A stretch of 64,000 nt of DNA from Torreya grandis (Eukaryota > Streptophyta > Pinopsida > Cupressales > Taxaceae): contig JARHVA010002127.1 in assembly GCA_037957365.1 (NCBI GenBank), positions 1,115,001 to 1,179,000 of the forward strand, written 5' to 3'. The first letter of the stretch is position 1. The number at the start of each line of letters is the position of its first letter. The notes beneath the pieces are model-generated. The model was not told the origin of the DNA. It saw nothing but the letters and a program-made list of their open reading frames with translations, and searched no databases. Positions 24,333 to 35,367 of the stretch are shown one piece after another. A program made the position numbers and the translations under genes.

Positions 24333-25331
24333 CTATATGAAATTTATCTTACCGAAGAAGCTTTGTAGGCCTTTCTTGTGATTGGGTAAGGACAGCTCCA
24401 GGATGGAGCGAACTCTTTCTAGATCAATAGCCAGACCTTCTAAAGAAACAATGTGACTAAGGAGCTTTCCCTCATGGATAGTGAACATGCATTTCTTAGG
24501 ATTGAGAGAGATACCAAACTCTCTACACCTCTCAAAGATTTTCCTGAGGTGTTTCATGTGTTGGCTCACTTCCTTGGAGAAAACTATCACATCATCAAGA
24601 TATACTAGCACAGTCTTATTTATCAGGCCTTGGAAGGCCATGTCCATAGCTCATTGGAAAGTGGCACCAGCATTAGATAGTCCAAAAGTCATTTTCCTAT
24701 AAGAAAATTTTCCCCACTTGGTTGTGAAGGTTGTCTTGTGCTGGTCACAGTCTTGCACCAAAATCTGGTTGTATCCTGAATACCCATCCAGGAGGGAGAA
24801 ACGCTCACTACCTATCACCATTTGAAGGATTTGCTCTATGCTTGGGAGAGGATAATGGTCTTTCAAAAAAACTCTATTGAGGTCTCTGAAATTGACACAC
24901 AATCTGATCTCCCCATTCTTTTTCTGAATAGGAACAAGATTGGCCAACCAAGAAGAGTGTTTGATTGGAAATATTATCTTGGACTCAACCAGCTTGGTGA
25001 GTTCCTTCCGCATGAGAGGCTCAATCATTGGGTTGATAGGCCTCTGATTCTACTTGATTGGCTTGGTTCCTTCTTCTAGCTCAATGGTATGCTGGCCCAA
25101 GCTTGGGTCAAAACCTTTCAAATCACTATACTCCCAAGCGAAGATATCGGCAAATTCTTGGCACAAAAAGATGAAGGCCTGCCTTTCCTGATCTATGCAA
25201 AATTTCCCAAGTGCAAGCAAATTGTCCTTGAAATTTTCCACCTTCTCATGGTGCTCCTCTTTTGTTTCAATACACACCTTGTCACTTCTCAATTGGTCAT
25301 CTCCATTGAAGATACTCTCTAGAGTGACCAA
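24333..25331 (-). pseudogene. N1 reverse transcriptase
   Basis: The N-terminal lead-in (25,331-25,050) has FLCQEFADIFAWEYSDLKGF and PSLGQHTIELEEG, characteristic of plant gypsy Pol just before RT. The RT proper has SSWLANLVPIQKKNGEIRLC, VNFRDLNRVFLKDHYPLPSI, then RFSLLDGYSGYNQ (first catalytic Asp), then KMTFGLSNAGATFQ, then VYLDDVIVFSK (the xxDD box), then GISLNPKKCMF and LLSHIVSLEGLAIDLERV. All three catalytic Asp residues are present. The frame is broken by a TGA where Arg is expected after ATFQ, and by a shift at about 25,040. It is close to full length for the domain. Confidence 0.92.
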
Positions 25332-25479
25332 ACCTTTGGGAAGCTTATTGTTCTTCAGCTGAATAATTTGGCTGCCATATTGCTGCTACAGCTTTGCCTA
25401 GTTTTTTGCAGTGAATTCTACTTCTTCTTGTAGGAAGAGTGTTATTTGCATATCACTATTGAAAACCTATTATTTGGTG

Positions 25480-25940
25480 ATGTTAATAGGTATGGAGGGC
25501 TGGATCACTACTTTCAAGTGACGTGAGCTATGATCTTGGCCTATTTCCTGATCAATATCAAACTGGGCACCAATTGTTGCCAACCAATTTGCTTGTTTGT
25601 TCCATTCTCTAGGAATGGAGGTGATATTGAAAGTGAAGAAATTTTCCACTAAGTCCCATACCCTATGTTTATAGGACTTTAGTAGAGAATTCTTCATCAA
25701 ATTCTAGTCTCTTACCTGGTTGACAATCAGCTCACTGTCACCAAACACTTACAACTCTTTGATTCCTCTTTTCCTCACCCACTCCAAGCTGTGGATGAGG
25801 GATTCATATTCTACAACATTGGATGTGCAAGAAAATTGGAACTAGAAGGCTGAAAAATACCTCACTTTTAAAGGAGAGACCAATACTACTCCAACACCAG
25901 CTCCCAACTTACTCCTTGAACCATCAAAGAATAGCTGCCA
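25480..25940 (-). pseudogene. N1 additional RNase H (aRNH) upstream of RT
   Basis: The minus strand reads WQLFFDGSRSKLGAGVGVVL, then VSPLKVRYFSAFQFQF, then NVVEYESLIHSLEWVRKRGI, then VFGDSELIVNQV, then FFTFNITSIPREWNKQANWL. This is a second RNase H of the plant/archaeal-like type, with catalytic Asp in FFDGS, Glu in VEYES and Asp in FGDSE. The last Asp (usually ADxLA) is Asn. It lies between the protease and RT. From memory this arrangement also occurs in some angiosperm Tat elements. Two stops break it. Confidence 0.85.
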
Positions 25941-26379
25941 TAGACCTAAACTTTTCTAGCTAGCTTTCATCAGATTTGGTACAAAATTACCCTCTTCATG
26001 CATGCAATAAATTCCAAGGTCCACCTCCTCTATGAATTTGTAGGGATCATGCTGAAAGTTGTCACTTCCCCATTCATCTAAGAGCAGGTCTGCAACTCCT
26101 TTAAGGGCAGAGGATGGAGATTGGTCTACTTGGAACTCTTCATGGTCAATGATGGCATAGCTGACATTTACTGCCTTGAGTGAGTAAGGTTTTAGATGAT
26201 CTCTATGGAGTGGTTTGGATTCAATCTTGACTTTAATCCCATACTTGGTTCTAAAAACTAGATAAGACCAATTAGCCACTAAGTAGCTACCTATCTTAGA
26301 TGTAAAATCCCTGGATAAGCAGATAGCAAAGTAGGGAGGGACATCTGCCACTACCACATCATGAGGAACTAAGAAAGTC

Positions 26380-26590
26380 AGGCAAGCATGCAGCATCAAG
26401 CTCAAACCTCTTACCACCCCAATTTTCTTTGCTAGAGTTCCATCCAGTTGCAGGATTCCCTTGGTCATTTATTTGTATTTCAAGCCCAGCTTGTTAGCTA
26501 TGCATTTGGGCATCACCGAGGTGCTTGCTCCGCTATCAATGATGTAATTATGCACCAAGAAATATCGTATGACCAAGGACACATAAATGG
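26380..26590 (-). pseudogene. N1 aspartic protease
   Basis: The minus-strand frame shows VHNYIIDSGASTSVMPKCIA then NKLGLKYK, one stop, then ITKGILQLDGTLAKKIGVV-type sequence. DSGAS is the catalytic retropepsin motif, with Ser where Thr is common. Further downstream, YFAICLSRDFTSKIGSYLV continues the domain. It is positioned between gag and the extra RNase H. A single TAG interrupts it (26,469-26,471), so it may have worked until fairly recently. Confidence 0.8.
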
Positions 26591-26799
26591 GAAGAAATTT
26601 TTCTTCCTTTCAGATCTGACTTGAGGTAGAAGGCTATCCATTCATCATCAAAATGTTATCAGCTTTTGTTGGGACAACTCATTCATCTAGCTCATGCAAT
26701 TCCTTTTACAGCATGTCTTTCTGCCCTAATATTGATAGTGAATCCCACAAGGAGATGTTCATGTTTAGCTTCTTAATCTAGTCAACCATGTTGACTTGA

Positions 26800-28183
26800 G
26801 GGTTGCCTTCCTTCAAAATTTCTTTAAAATTATTTACAGCCTGGGGCACAGGTCGAGGAGCTGAAGGAACAACTGATGGTCTAAAACTTGGACCTTTTGA
26901 TTTGTGTGTGATGAAGAAGGAATTGTTGATGCCTGGGTAGTAGCTTGAGTTTCTTCCATTTCTCTCCTTTTAAATCTTGTGTTGGCTACAACACAGTCAG
27001 CCTAATTATCTGTAGCACCCACATAATTGACTGAATAGAATTCTCCTTCCATATGATTCATGAGGGTAGAATCAGGCTGGGCCTAAATGCTACTCATGTT
27101 GGGTTGCATCGAAGCCTCAAAACCTTGGGAATTGGTGGCTACCTAATTTTCTTGTACATTTTTGTAATAACCCATCATTTCATTTGCATAAATAGCTTGC
27201 CCCTGATCATGTCCCATAGTTGAATAACTTGGTTATTCCTGCACTAGATTGTTTTGAATGGGCACCATGACCTTAGATGATGAAGGGGCACCTAGGTTGT
27301 AGCCTTGAAAAGGCCTAGTCTGAGTAAGCTAGCCCTTTCCTTGATTATAATTCTAGAAAGGGGGTCTAGAGGCTTGACCATACTATTGGTAACTTTGGTT
27401 TGGTCAGTTGCTTTGAGCTTGCTGCCTTTTAAGAGCCATGAGTTCATTTGACATACTTTGTAATAGACTCTTAACTTCATGAAGCTCATTGGATGGAGTA
27501 GCAGTTGGTTTCTCTATGCTAGGTAGAGGAGCTAATGTGGGAGCAGTGGTCTAAATTAGAGGCAGCATTTTAGGGAAAAGTGGCATATGGGATCTAGGAG
27601 CTATCTTCCCAGCCTGCACTAAGCAATTTTTAGCTGCTATGGCTATGTCATAGGCAGTAGGTAGCACATGTCCTCCCATGGATTGTATCATAACAGTGAT
27701 ATCACTATTCAATTCTCTTAAGTAATACAAGAAAGCATAGCTAGGAGTAGGTTTTAACAAAATGGGGATTTTATCCCATGTCTTCTGAAACTGAGCATTG
27801 AAATCCTGCATGTATTCATGTGGGGCTCTCTTCATGGTAGTCAGTTGTAAGGCAAGTGAGATATGGTCACTCTTTTCTCAAAAATGGTCCATCAAGTGAG
27901 TGCCCAATTCATTCCAGGAACTAATTGAATTTATAGTCAAAGTCCCATACCAGTCAAGAGCTTTACCCTTGAGAGACAATGCCAGCAATCTGATTACAAT
28001 GTTTTCCTGAGTGACATTGTGAATATTACAGAGGTTAGCAATATTTTTGATGTGTTTGATGACTGTAATGGGCCCATCTCCATCAAAAGAAGGCACACTT
28101 TTGAGGGTTTCTCCTGGAATTGGGTCATAATGTTGGAGATTCAATGGACTCTGACCATGAAAAGTGACAAAGGGAAGTGCCAT
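26800..28183 (-). pseudogene. N1 Gag
   Basis: The frame starts ATG at 28,183: MALPFVTFHGQSPLNL, then VPSFDGDGPITVIKHIKNIA, then RLLALSLKGKALDWYGTL, then SWNELGTHLMDHF. This matches plant gag (FxGxGPxTxxxHIxxF, then RLFxxSLxGxAxxWY, then W..L...F..HF). It continues with EYMQDFNAQFQKTWDKIP and then a Gln/Ser/Asn/Pro-rich tail to about 26,800. No intact CCHC zinc knuckle is seen. Only a handful of stops interrupt it, again mostly where Gln or Trp is expected (for example in the Asn/Gln-rich tail). Confidence 0.85.
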
Positions 28184-28479
28184 AACTATGACAGGATGTA
28201 ACTACAGCCCTACTGCATATGTGTTCCTTACAACAAGTCTAGGAAGGTGGTTTACTGAATAAGAATGGGTCCTCTCAAACCTCAATCTTTTTGTTGAGTT
28301 CAAAGGCAACTCAATGAAGTTGAAAAGAACACCCTTAGAAGCAGACTATGTGGTGACTTTAGGCATAATAAGTCAGACTGGTCTTTGATTAAACAATGAA
28401 GTTCTTACTAGTGGAGTCACCAGATGCTAAAAATAGTTGATTTGTTTTAAAAGGACCAGCATCAATCCTAAAACTTTAC

Positions 28480-28518
28480 TGAGTGTAAAAACTGAGTCCC
28501 ACTGGGTGTGTCAAAAAC
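28480..28518 (-). other. N1 primer-binding region
   Basis: Minus-strand sequence following the 5' LTR edge reads GTTTTTGACACACCCAGTGG then GACTCAG. This is the expected position for a primer site, and the element sense should carry TGG at its start, but the copy reads TGA, one transition away. I cannot assign the tRNA with confidence. Confidence 0.4.
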
Positions 28519-29096
28519 TGTTAACGTAGTGGATTGCACCCAAGGCAGGAGGCCAAGCTCCTGCCTTCCACACGTCAAAATGGAAACTCCCCTCTCACCT
28601 GTGGGACTGGTGAAGCTAGAGGGGAGAGTCTCTAGGTAAGGGTTAGCTCCCTTTGATGCATCTAAGTTTTTCCAATAAGTGCTAATATAGGTATATAGAT
28701 ATATAATGGGGGGGTGAAAAGGGAAAAGGATTACAAGAAAACAAAACTACTCTAAAAGAGGTGATGCACCAAATGATTCGACCTACTCACACTCACTCTT
28801 GAAGCCAGACAAACACATACGTACACTTCAAACTGGCAAAAATACCAAGTTACATGAGGCTTAATAGGGAGGCTTTAATGGAACACACAGAAAATAGAGA
28901 CTCACCAAAGGTGTTATAGAAAGGCACACTGTATAGTAGCTTCTCTAGTCTCTACACTTCCAACTACAGCTCTCCTTGTCACCTACAGAAATGGCACCAG
29001 AATAGAGGTAAAAATGCATTTGTTGATTTTAGGTGAAAAATTTCTAGGGCTTCACCTTACAAATGTGAAAGATCCTTTTCCAAATGACAAGTCTCT

Positions 29097-29104
29097 AATA
29101 TATA
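29097..29104 (-). promoter_or_regulatory. N1 LTR TATA box (right, functional-side copy)
   Basis: TATATATT on the minus strand inside the upstream LTR, which would drive transcription of N1. It is conserved with the left copy and the solo LTR. Confidence 0.55.
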
Positions 29105-29853
29105 GAGGAAGGAAGGAGGCCTTTTGGCACCCCTTTTTACAAATGACCCATTTGTGCTCCAGTTATTGGGAAGATCAAGCCGCTTAAACATCAATGATAA
29201 ATTATGAGCCATGCCATTTGTCTGCTTATTAATTTGAAATGAAGAAAAATGGGTCACACTGTTAGCCATTTGCACCTCCTAATAATCAATTTGTAGGCAT
29301 TGTATCACCTGCTAGAGTAACTTCTTGAATCAATGCCTCTTTTCACCACTTGGGTTGTCTGCCTATTCTTACACTTGGCACTTTTCTCTCTTTATTCTCT
29401 GGGCTCTTTGTCTTCTTCCTACTTTGTCTCTTTTTACTCCTTTAGCCCTCAGGGTGATCTTCTAGTGGGTCACTGCATTTCTTGGGCTCCTTCCCTGGTT
29501 GGTGCACAAGCATTTTAAAAACCAATACTTATTTCACCACTTTAAATTTGACACCTACACACCTGTCATCGCTTGGACTTTTCCTTCAGCTTTTTTGCTT
29601 TGGCCTTCTCCTTTGTTTTAAACCCTCCCAAAGGGGAAGTGTCCCTTTGGCTCTAAATAGATACCCTTAATTTGGCCACCGAGAGCCCCTCACAAGGGTA
29701 CCTATCCTTCAGTGGCCTTTGTCTTTTCAGCCCTCTTTGTGGGTCTCTTTTGCTTTGGGCTTTTTCCCATGGACAAAAAGTCTGTAGAAATTGGATGCTT
29801 TGACTTCCTTAGGTCTTTTGTTTTGGGTTGGTGGCCTTCCTCTAAATTCCTTT

Positions 29854-29893
29854 AGACTTTTTGTCTGAAGGAATTCCTTCAGACAAAAAGTCT
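29854..29893. repeat. 40-bp perfect palindrome in N1 LTR
   Basis: Arms AGACTTTTTGTCTGAAGGAA meet at GAATTC. Each arm itself contains an AGAC/GTCT hairpin around T5, so several alternative stem-loops are possible. Confidence 0.95.
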
Positions 29894-30529
29894 GAAAGAA
29901 TTTATTTCAACGCTAAGTCCAAAAAAATCTAACTTTGTGGCTCTTTTCCTTTGAAGTGCTTCTTGTCCTCTGCAAGGGATCTTAAACCTAGGACTACCCT
30001 CTGCAAGGGCACTTGTCTTTTGGCTTTAGGATGCTCCCTTGAACCAAGCCATTAAACTAATCGATTGAACCAAAAATGGTTCAACAGTTCAACGGTTCAA
30101 CACTACGCACCGAGCCTTCAAACCCTCCGTAGTGAACCAAGTGATTTAAACCAAGTGATTGAACGAAGTGTTGAACTCACCGATGGAACCAAGCGATGAA
30201 CCACGTGTTTGAACCAAATGATGAACCCATTGATTGAACCAAGCATTGAACTAAGTGATTGACCCAAGCGATTGAACTCACCAATTGAACCAAGTGATTA
30301 AACTTGCCGATTGAACTAGTTCAATAATTTAAAGGTGCTAACTCTTGGAAATCTTATGTCATTTGAACCACTCTTCCAACCTTAGGGAAAAGTGTCTTCT
30401 AAACCATTTTAGCTCTCTTTCCTTATGAATTTCTTTATACAAGAGTCCAAATAATTTTTTCAAAACCTTGCACACTTTGAATTGGTTCTTCATCTGTCAA
30501 TAAATTCCACCTATAGAGTTCATAAAAAA

Positions 30530-30730
30530 CTCACTGAGTCTGTAGAAAATCAAGCCCTGTAGAGTCTGTAGAAACCCAAACCCTGCAAATTTGTAGAAAA
30601 TCAAAACCTACTGAGTCCATAGAAATAGACCTGTAGAGTCCGTAGAAATGGACCTATAGAGTCCGTAGAAATAGACCTATAGAGTTCATAGAAATAGACC
30701 TATAGAGTCTCTAGAAATTCTTGGACTTGT
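30530..30730. repeat. GTAGAAA-type minisatellite in N1 right LTR
   Basis: Units of about 25-30 bp of the form GAGTCYRTAGAAATAGACCT repeat about seven times. The left LTR (22,040-22,140) has about four looser units, so copy number changed after insertion. Confidence 0.8.
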
Positions 30731-30814
30731 GCAAAATCAAAAATGAATTGGCCTAAAACATCAGAGGAAGAAGGGGACCGATTTTTGGCCTATTAGACCC
30801 AAAAATTGTCAACA

Positions 30815-31160
30815 CCCCCATTATAGGTTATAGTTATATCTTGATCTATTACTCAATCATACACATTATAGTAGAGGCCATAGGGTGTTATTTCACATAA
30901 CAATCCACTATAATTATAGATAGATGAGCCTGCTTTATAGCACATAGTTTCAGTTACATATCCATTGATATTGCATCTTACAGAGTCTCCATTTACAACT
31001 ATAGTTAGTGTACCATAAATAAAATTAGATATAGGTCATGTTCCTACATAGCATGAGTAGTATGGGCACTTATTCAATTGGCCATCAGGGTTTAGATAGT
31101 GATACAATATCCAGAGGGCTGATATGCTGTAGAGTGATATCTTACATCCCCTTATACTAA
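30815..31160 (+). pseudogene. E3 Gag C-terminal region, right of N1
   Basis: The frame that stops at N1 resumes here, with a third copy of the GxIS...IDEPA repeat near 30,875-30,940. Low-complexity sequence rich in Tyr, Ser, His and Gln codons follows to about 31,150, and after that no Gag signal remains. The first five bases are the right copy of the N1 target duplication (30,815-30,819). No enzyme domain follows on this strand. Confidence 0.55.
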
Positions 31161-31579
31161 AAACTAACATTCCTAGTCCCAAATAACCATTCCTAGCCAA
31201 ACCAAATTATCCAAATCCTTATCTTAATAATATCCTATTTTACCAATCTTAAACCAATTCACTTTATCAAATTAATTTACTAATTATAAAACAACAAATT
31301 TTTACTCACATATGATTCAAAGTCAAACATTAGCATCAACACTTGAACCTATCAAAAACAATCAAATCGCATCTTAAATACCATTTTAACCAAACATATG
31401 CAACCTCAACATCAATGCCAAATCAAATATTTCTAATCAACCATTTACAACAAATATACCAATATACTCCAAATTCCATAACATAATACGCATGAGTCAA
31501 AATCAAACCAATATCCATATATATAATGAGTTTTCAAAACATATACACTAGTATCAAGTACAATCAGTGATAATGGGTT

Positions 31580-33370
31580 CCAAGCCCTCACTCTCAGTCT
31601 CACTCTCCCCACCAATACTAGTCCCATAAGTTACCCTAACACTCAATGGCCTTGTACCTCCTTGAATTGCCACATGCCTCTTATGATGACTCTATAACTC
31701 TAGTAGTTGACTATGATCCTCATTTAAGTATGCATATCACCTATGAAGATCTATATACTCATCCATGGTCTTCATGCTAACATATCCAAAATTAAATGGA
31801 GGCATCATATATCAATCCATCTCATCTCTTAGCTTAGATATCTCTCTTGCTACCCTAACATATGCATTTGTCACTATAGTAGCTCTATCAAATAGATGGG
31901 CATGGATACCAGCCATGACCATCACTCACTCTATCAATCCCTCCACTACATTATCAGGTACATGTCATGTGAGCTCTATGAGTGTCAACTCAATTATTTT
32001 CTCCTAATAATCATCATCTTCACTTCCTACCCCATCTTGTGCTCTATCTTAAGAACCTCCCACTTCACTTACACACAAAGTATGACACTATATTAGCTAT
32101 ATACTTTGAATTCAAACTAAAATTCAAATTTATACATAGTTCAAATGTAATCACTACTTACCTCCCATCATCTAGATCAGCTCAGGATCCTCATACTTGA
32201 GAGCATCCCCTACCTTAATGGGATACAATCGAGCCCACTAATGCCTAACCCACCATGTGGTATATGCATCTATGCATCTAATGTCATCCACATCTATAAT
32301 ATATATGACCTCATCCCTCACATCGAAAGGTAATGGTGCAAGCTCAGCCTTAGTAGGCCTTTCTTGAGCTCCTACCCTTGTAGACACTTGTGCACTCCTC
32401 ACACACACCCATGTTGTTAGGGACACATACTATGGTACCCTAAACTATCTAGTAATGTGTTCATACTAAAAATGACCATTTATTCCACCCTAATGGTCAT
32501 GTATCCAATAGGTGACCCTCATATATCGTAATTTTACTTCATCCTCTACCCACCCAAGAAATCCTCTGTAAGGCCTTCATATAATGTCACCAACCACCAA
32601 TCCATCTAAAACCCACCTATAATGGTCCATCCCATGAGATTGAATAGACAATGTGCTCATACACTACTCTCCAAATGGTTGTGGAAGTACCCACTTTGCC
32701 CTTGATAATCTAATTAGCTACATAACTACTATGTGCTCATAGGCCCAATAATGCAATAAGGTCACTACACTCAACCTGCCACTAAATGACTCTTATGTAA
32801 ACCTATAGAGATCTCTATATAGGTAGGCTGGCATAGTCCTCCCCCATGAGAATATGGTGCCATATGCCTCTACACTATGTATAATCCTATGCATCATGTA
32901 TGAAATAGGTACTCCAATCCCATCCATAGTAACAAAATATGTCAACAAAATAGCCAACCACTTCCACAAGCATGGAACATTACACTGCATAATGATTAAC
33001 AGTAGCACATCACTGTCACTACCTCTCTGATGTATACTCAAAGGCACACCATTAAAATAAAATGATACATGATCAATCACATTAGCACCCATGTCATCTT
33101 ATACCATCACTTATTTCCCACTAATAGGTAAATGTAGTAAATGATACACATCCTCTAAAGTCATAGTCATATCCCCTATAGGAAGCTAGAAAGTATGTGT
33201 ATCCACATTCCACCTCTTTCATAAGGCATCCATCATATATCAATATTACTACACTGTACCTAGGTTACACACATGACCCAACCCTTCCCTATCCATAACC
33301 ACTCTCTCATTAGTAGATAATGGTAGTAGCCTTAATGTCTCCATCACCTGGCCCCTACAAAACCCTCTCA
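31580..33370 (-). pseudogene. Plant mobile domain (PMD/MAIN-like) pseudogene, antisense in E3
   Basis: Minus-strand frames with a few stops carry the PMD pattern in order. RWNVDTHTF-stop-LPIGDMTMTLED then VYHLLHLPISGK (33,220-33,110) matches the RxETHTFHLPxGEMTxTLxDV block. FVTMDGIGVPISYMMHRII, SWGRTMPAYLYRDLYRFT then LHYWAYEHIVV (32,960-32,730) match the YSWGxAxLAYLYRxLC and LLQxWAxE blocks. RPYRGFL and WVRHxWARLYP follow, then a helical tail ending near 31,580. The family is known both as host genes (MAIN) and within transposable elements. This copy lacks any intact start-to-stop frame. It lies between the E3 gag and the E3 3' LTR, on the opposite strand. It could be cargo of E3 or a separate insertion. 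Confidence 0.75.
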
Positions 33371-35367
33371 TCCATACCTCACCCTAAAAATCACCAAAAA
33401 TAACACATTTATAAATCAATAATACTAAATCAAAATCCAATATAGAATAATAGTGAACAATAAAGTAACATCATAGAAAAATTATGCCTCTAAGACAACA
33501 ACACTATAAAAAGGATAGCAGCACTGGACTAGAGCACTAAAACCTAGATAAGAACACTAAAACTTGGATAGGATAATTGAACCCTAGACAAAAGCATTAA
33601 AAATAAAAACAAAATTCCTATACTACTTTTAAGATCTCGATAACAAAAAAATAGGCTAAAAAGCTAATAAACACCAAGTGTTTAAGTTGCTTACTAGGGT
33701 CACATCACCACCAGCCTGAACCTGGGCCACTAACTACTCAAACTAGGTTGTAGTAGGTACTCATCTCCTCAGCATTTTTTAGAGCCTAAAATCTCCACCT
33801 AGTCAATACACAAATGAATCAAGAATCAATCCAATTTCGTATATTAACCAACTTGTTCACTCAAAATAAAATACCATTTTCCCCATAACTCAAACCTCAT
33901 GAATCTATTTTTCAAACCATTTCCTTCCATAGAATCATGACAATGATACCTTTGACATCATTCAATATTCATTCTTTTATTTACCTAATATGACATGAAC
34001 ATTTATATATTTATCTTATACCTAAACACACACCTTGGTCATCACCAATCAAAAATGCGTTCCACTCTCAACAACACAATCTAAGGAATCCAACGACCTT
34101 TCAATCTATTCACAACATACCAACCTTATTTCTATAACCATGCCACTAGTCATCACTTTTGGCTCAACCTCCTCTATCATATATTTCATCCCTCTCCCTA
34201 GAAAGGGGGAATCATTCATAATATTTCTATTTTTACACTTTCCCAATATACCCTTCGACTCTCATAAGTGGATGCACCATGTCACTTACACATCCAACAT
34301 TCAAATTATCAAATTTAGCTTAGATTAATCAAGATATATAGTGATTCATATTATGGGGGTCACTCAGCATTACTCAGAACATTCAGAGGGATATACCTTT
34401 AGTTTATAGATACATAAACTATTCAGATATAGTGGTTCAAATTATATAGATTCACAATTATTTTGTTATAGATATATACTTAGATACTAGATTCAAGGGC
34501 ATGTACATACTACACATCTCACACATACAACTTCATATAGCATGACATAGTTTATAAAATCATATAGTATACTATAGAATAAGTATAGAGCATAGTGTTT
34601 TAGGTCTCTAGTTTTGCACATGAAGAATGGTAAGATATGTCATATCACATGTGGTTATATAGATTACCGGATTATATAGATGCATCACTCACATATTATA
34701 TTTGGGGGCATGGCATTAATGTTTATGTTCTTCATCATTCAGGATTATATAAATGGAATGGAAAGATGTGTCATTCTCTTCTTAGACATTGAACAAAGTT
34801 ATAAATTACACCTAACTATACCCATGTTGTCACCAATTTGGACTACATAGTCATCTATAGTGGTTGGTCCATTGTATTACTCAAATCTAGACTATATGAG
34901 TTTATGTAGGACAAATGATAGATATTGGTTTTAGGCCTCTTAGCATTTCTCAGTTCTAGTTCAGATATTCAGAGTGGTGGCATGATATATTTTGCTCTTC
35001 AAAACATAAAAATTTATTTACACATTCTAGATTACATGAGTTTATGTGGGATAGAGGATAGACATTGGTTTTGGGCCTTTGAGTATTCCTCATCTTCATT
35101 CATATTCAGCATAGGGGCAATCATTTCCCTCCTTTTCCATGATACATGGATTCCACATTTATATTTAGTATTGGGTACATCCACTCCATGGATTCCTTCT
35201 CTTTCCAGGCAATATTCAGCTCTTAACCCACTTCCCTATCCAGGAAGTGAGTTGGATCCTTGAAGTACATTCACTTCCATGCAGGTAGGTTTAGGTATGC
35301 ATTTTTTTATTCTTTCTTTTACTCTAGTATTTAATTTAATTATATCACTACAATAAAATGGGGAAAA
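33371..35367. other. E3 3' region without genes
   Basis: About 2 kb of AT-rich sequence between the PMD pseudogene and the 3' LTR. Short open frames at 34,035-34,328 and 34,925-35,263 show no recognised domain. The segment from about 34,330 to 35,260 is rich in TTCAGAT/TTATATAGAT-like motifs. It ends in the polypurine tract AAAATGGGGAAAA at 35,355-35,367. Confidence 0.5.
35355..35367 (+). other. E3 polypurine tract
   Basis: AAAATGGGGAAAA lies directly before the LTR start TGTATACACC. It confirms plus orientation of E3. Confidence 0.75.

Larger units (their letters stand above)
20047..30814 (-). mobile_element. N1: complete Tat-like Ty3/gypsy retrotransposon nested in E3
   Basis: A full-length element of 10,768 bp with LTRs at 20,047-22,229 and 28,519-30,814 and a 5-bp duplication. 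All coding is on the minus strand in the order gag, protease, an extra RNase H, RT, RNase H, integrase. Frames are the longest in the window but still contain stops, so it is not active as it stands. It is younger than E3, which it splits. A solo LTR of the same family lies at 55,055-57,495. The placement of the extra RNase H before RT fits a Tat sublineage. Confidence 0.9.
28519..30814 (-). repeat. N1 5' LTR (right copy)
   Basis: The full-length partner of 20,047-22,229, about 110 bp longer. It starts TGTTAACGTAGTGG and ends AAAAATTGTCAACA. The extra length comes mainly from more GTAGAAATAGACCT-type units at about 30,530-30,730 than in the left copy. A TATA-like block is at 29,097-29,104 and the palindrome at 29,854-29,893. 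The TTGAACCAAGTGA run is at about 30,050-30,320. Confidence 0.9.

Noticed and set aside
34925..35263. 112-codon frame inside the E3 3' region
   Set aside because: Hydrophobic composition but no family pattern; it lies in a repeat-like stretch just before the polypurine tract.
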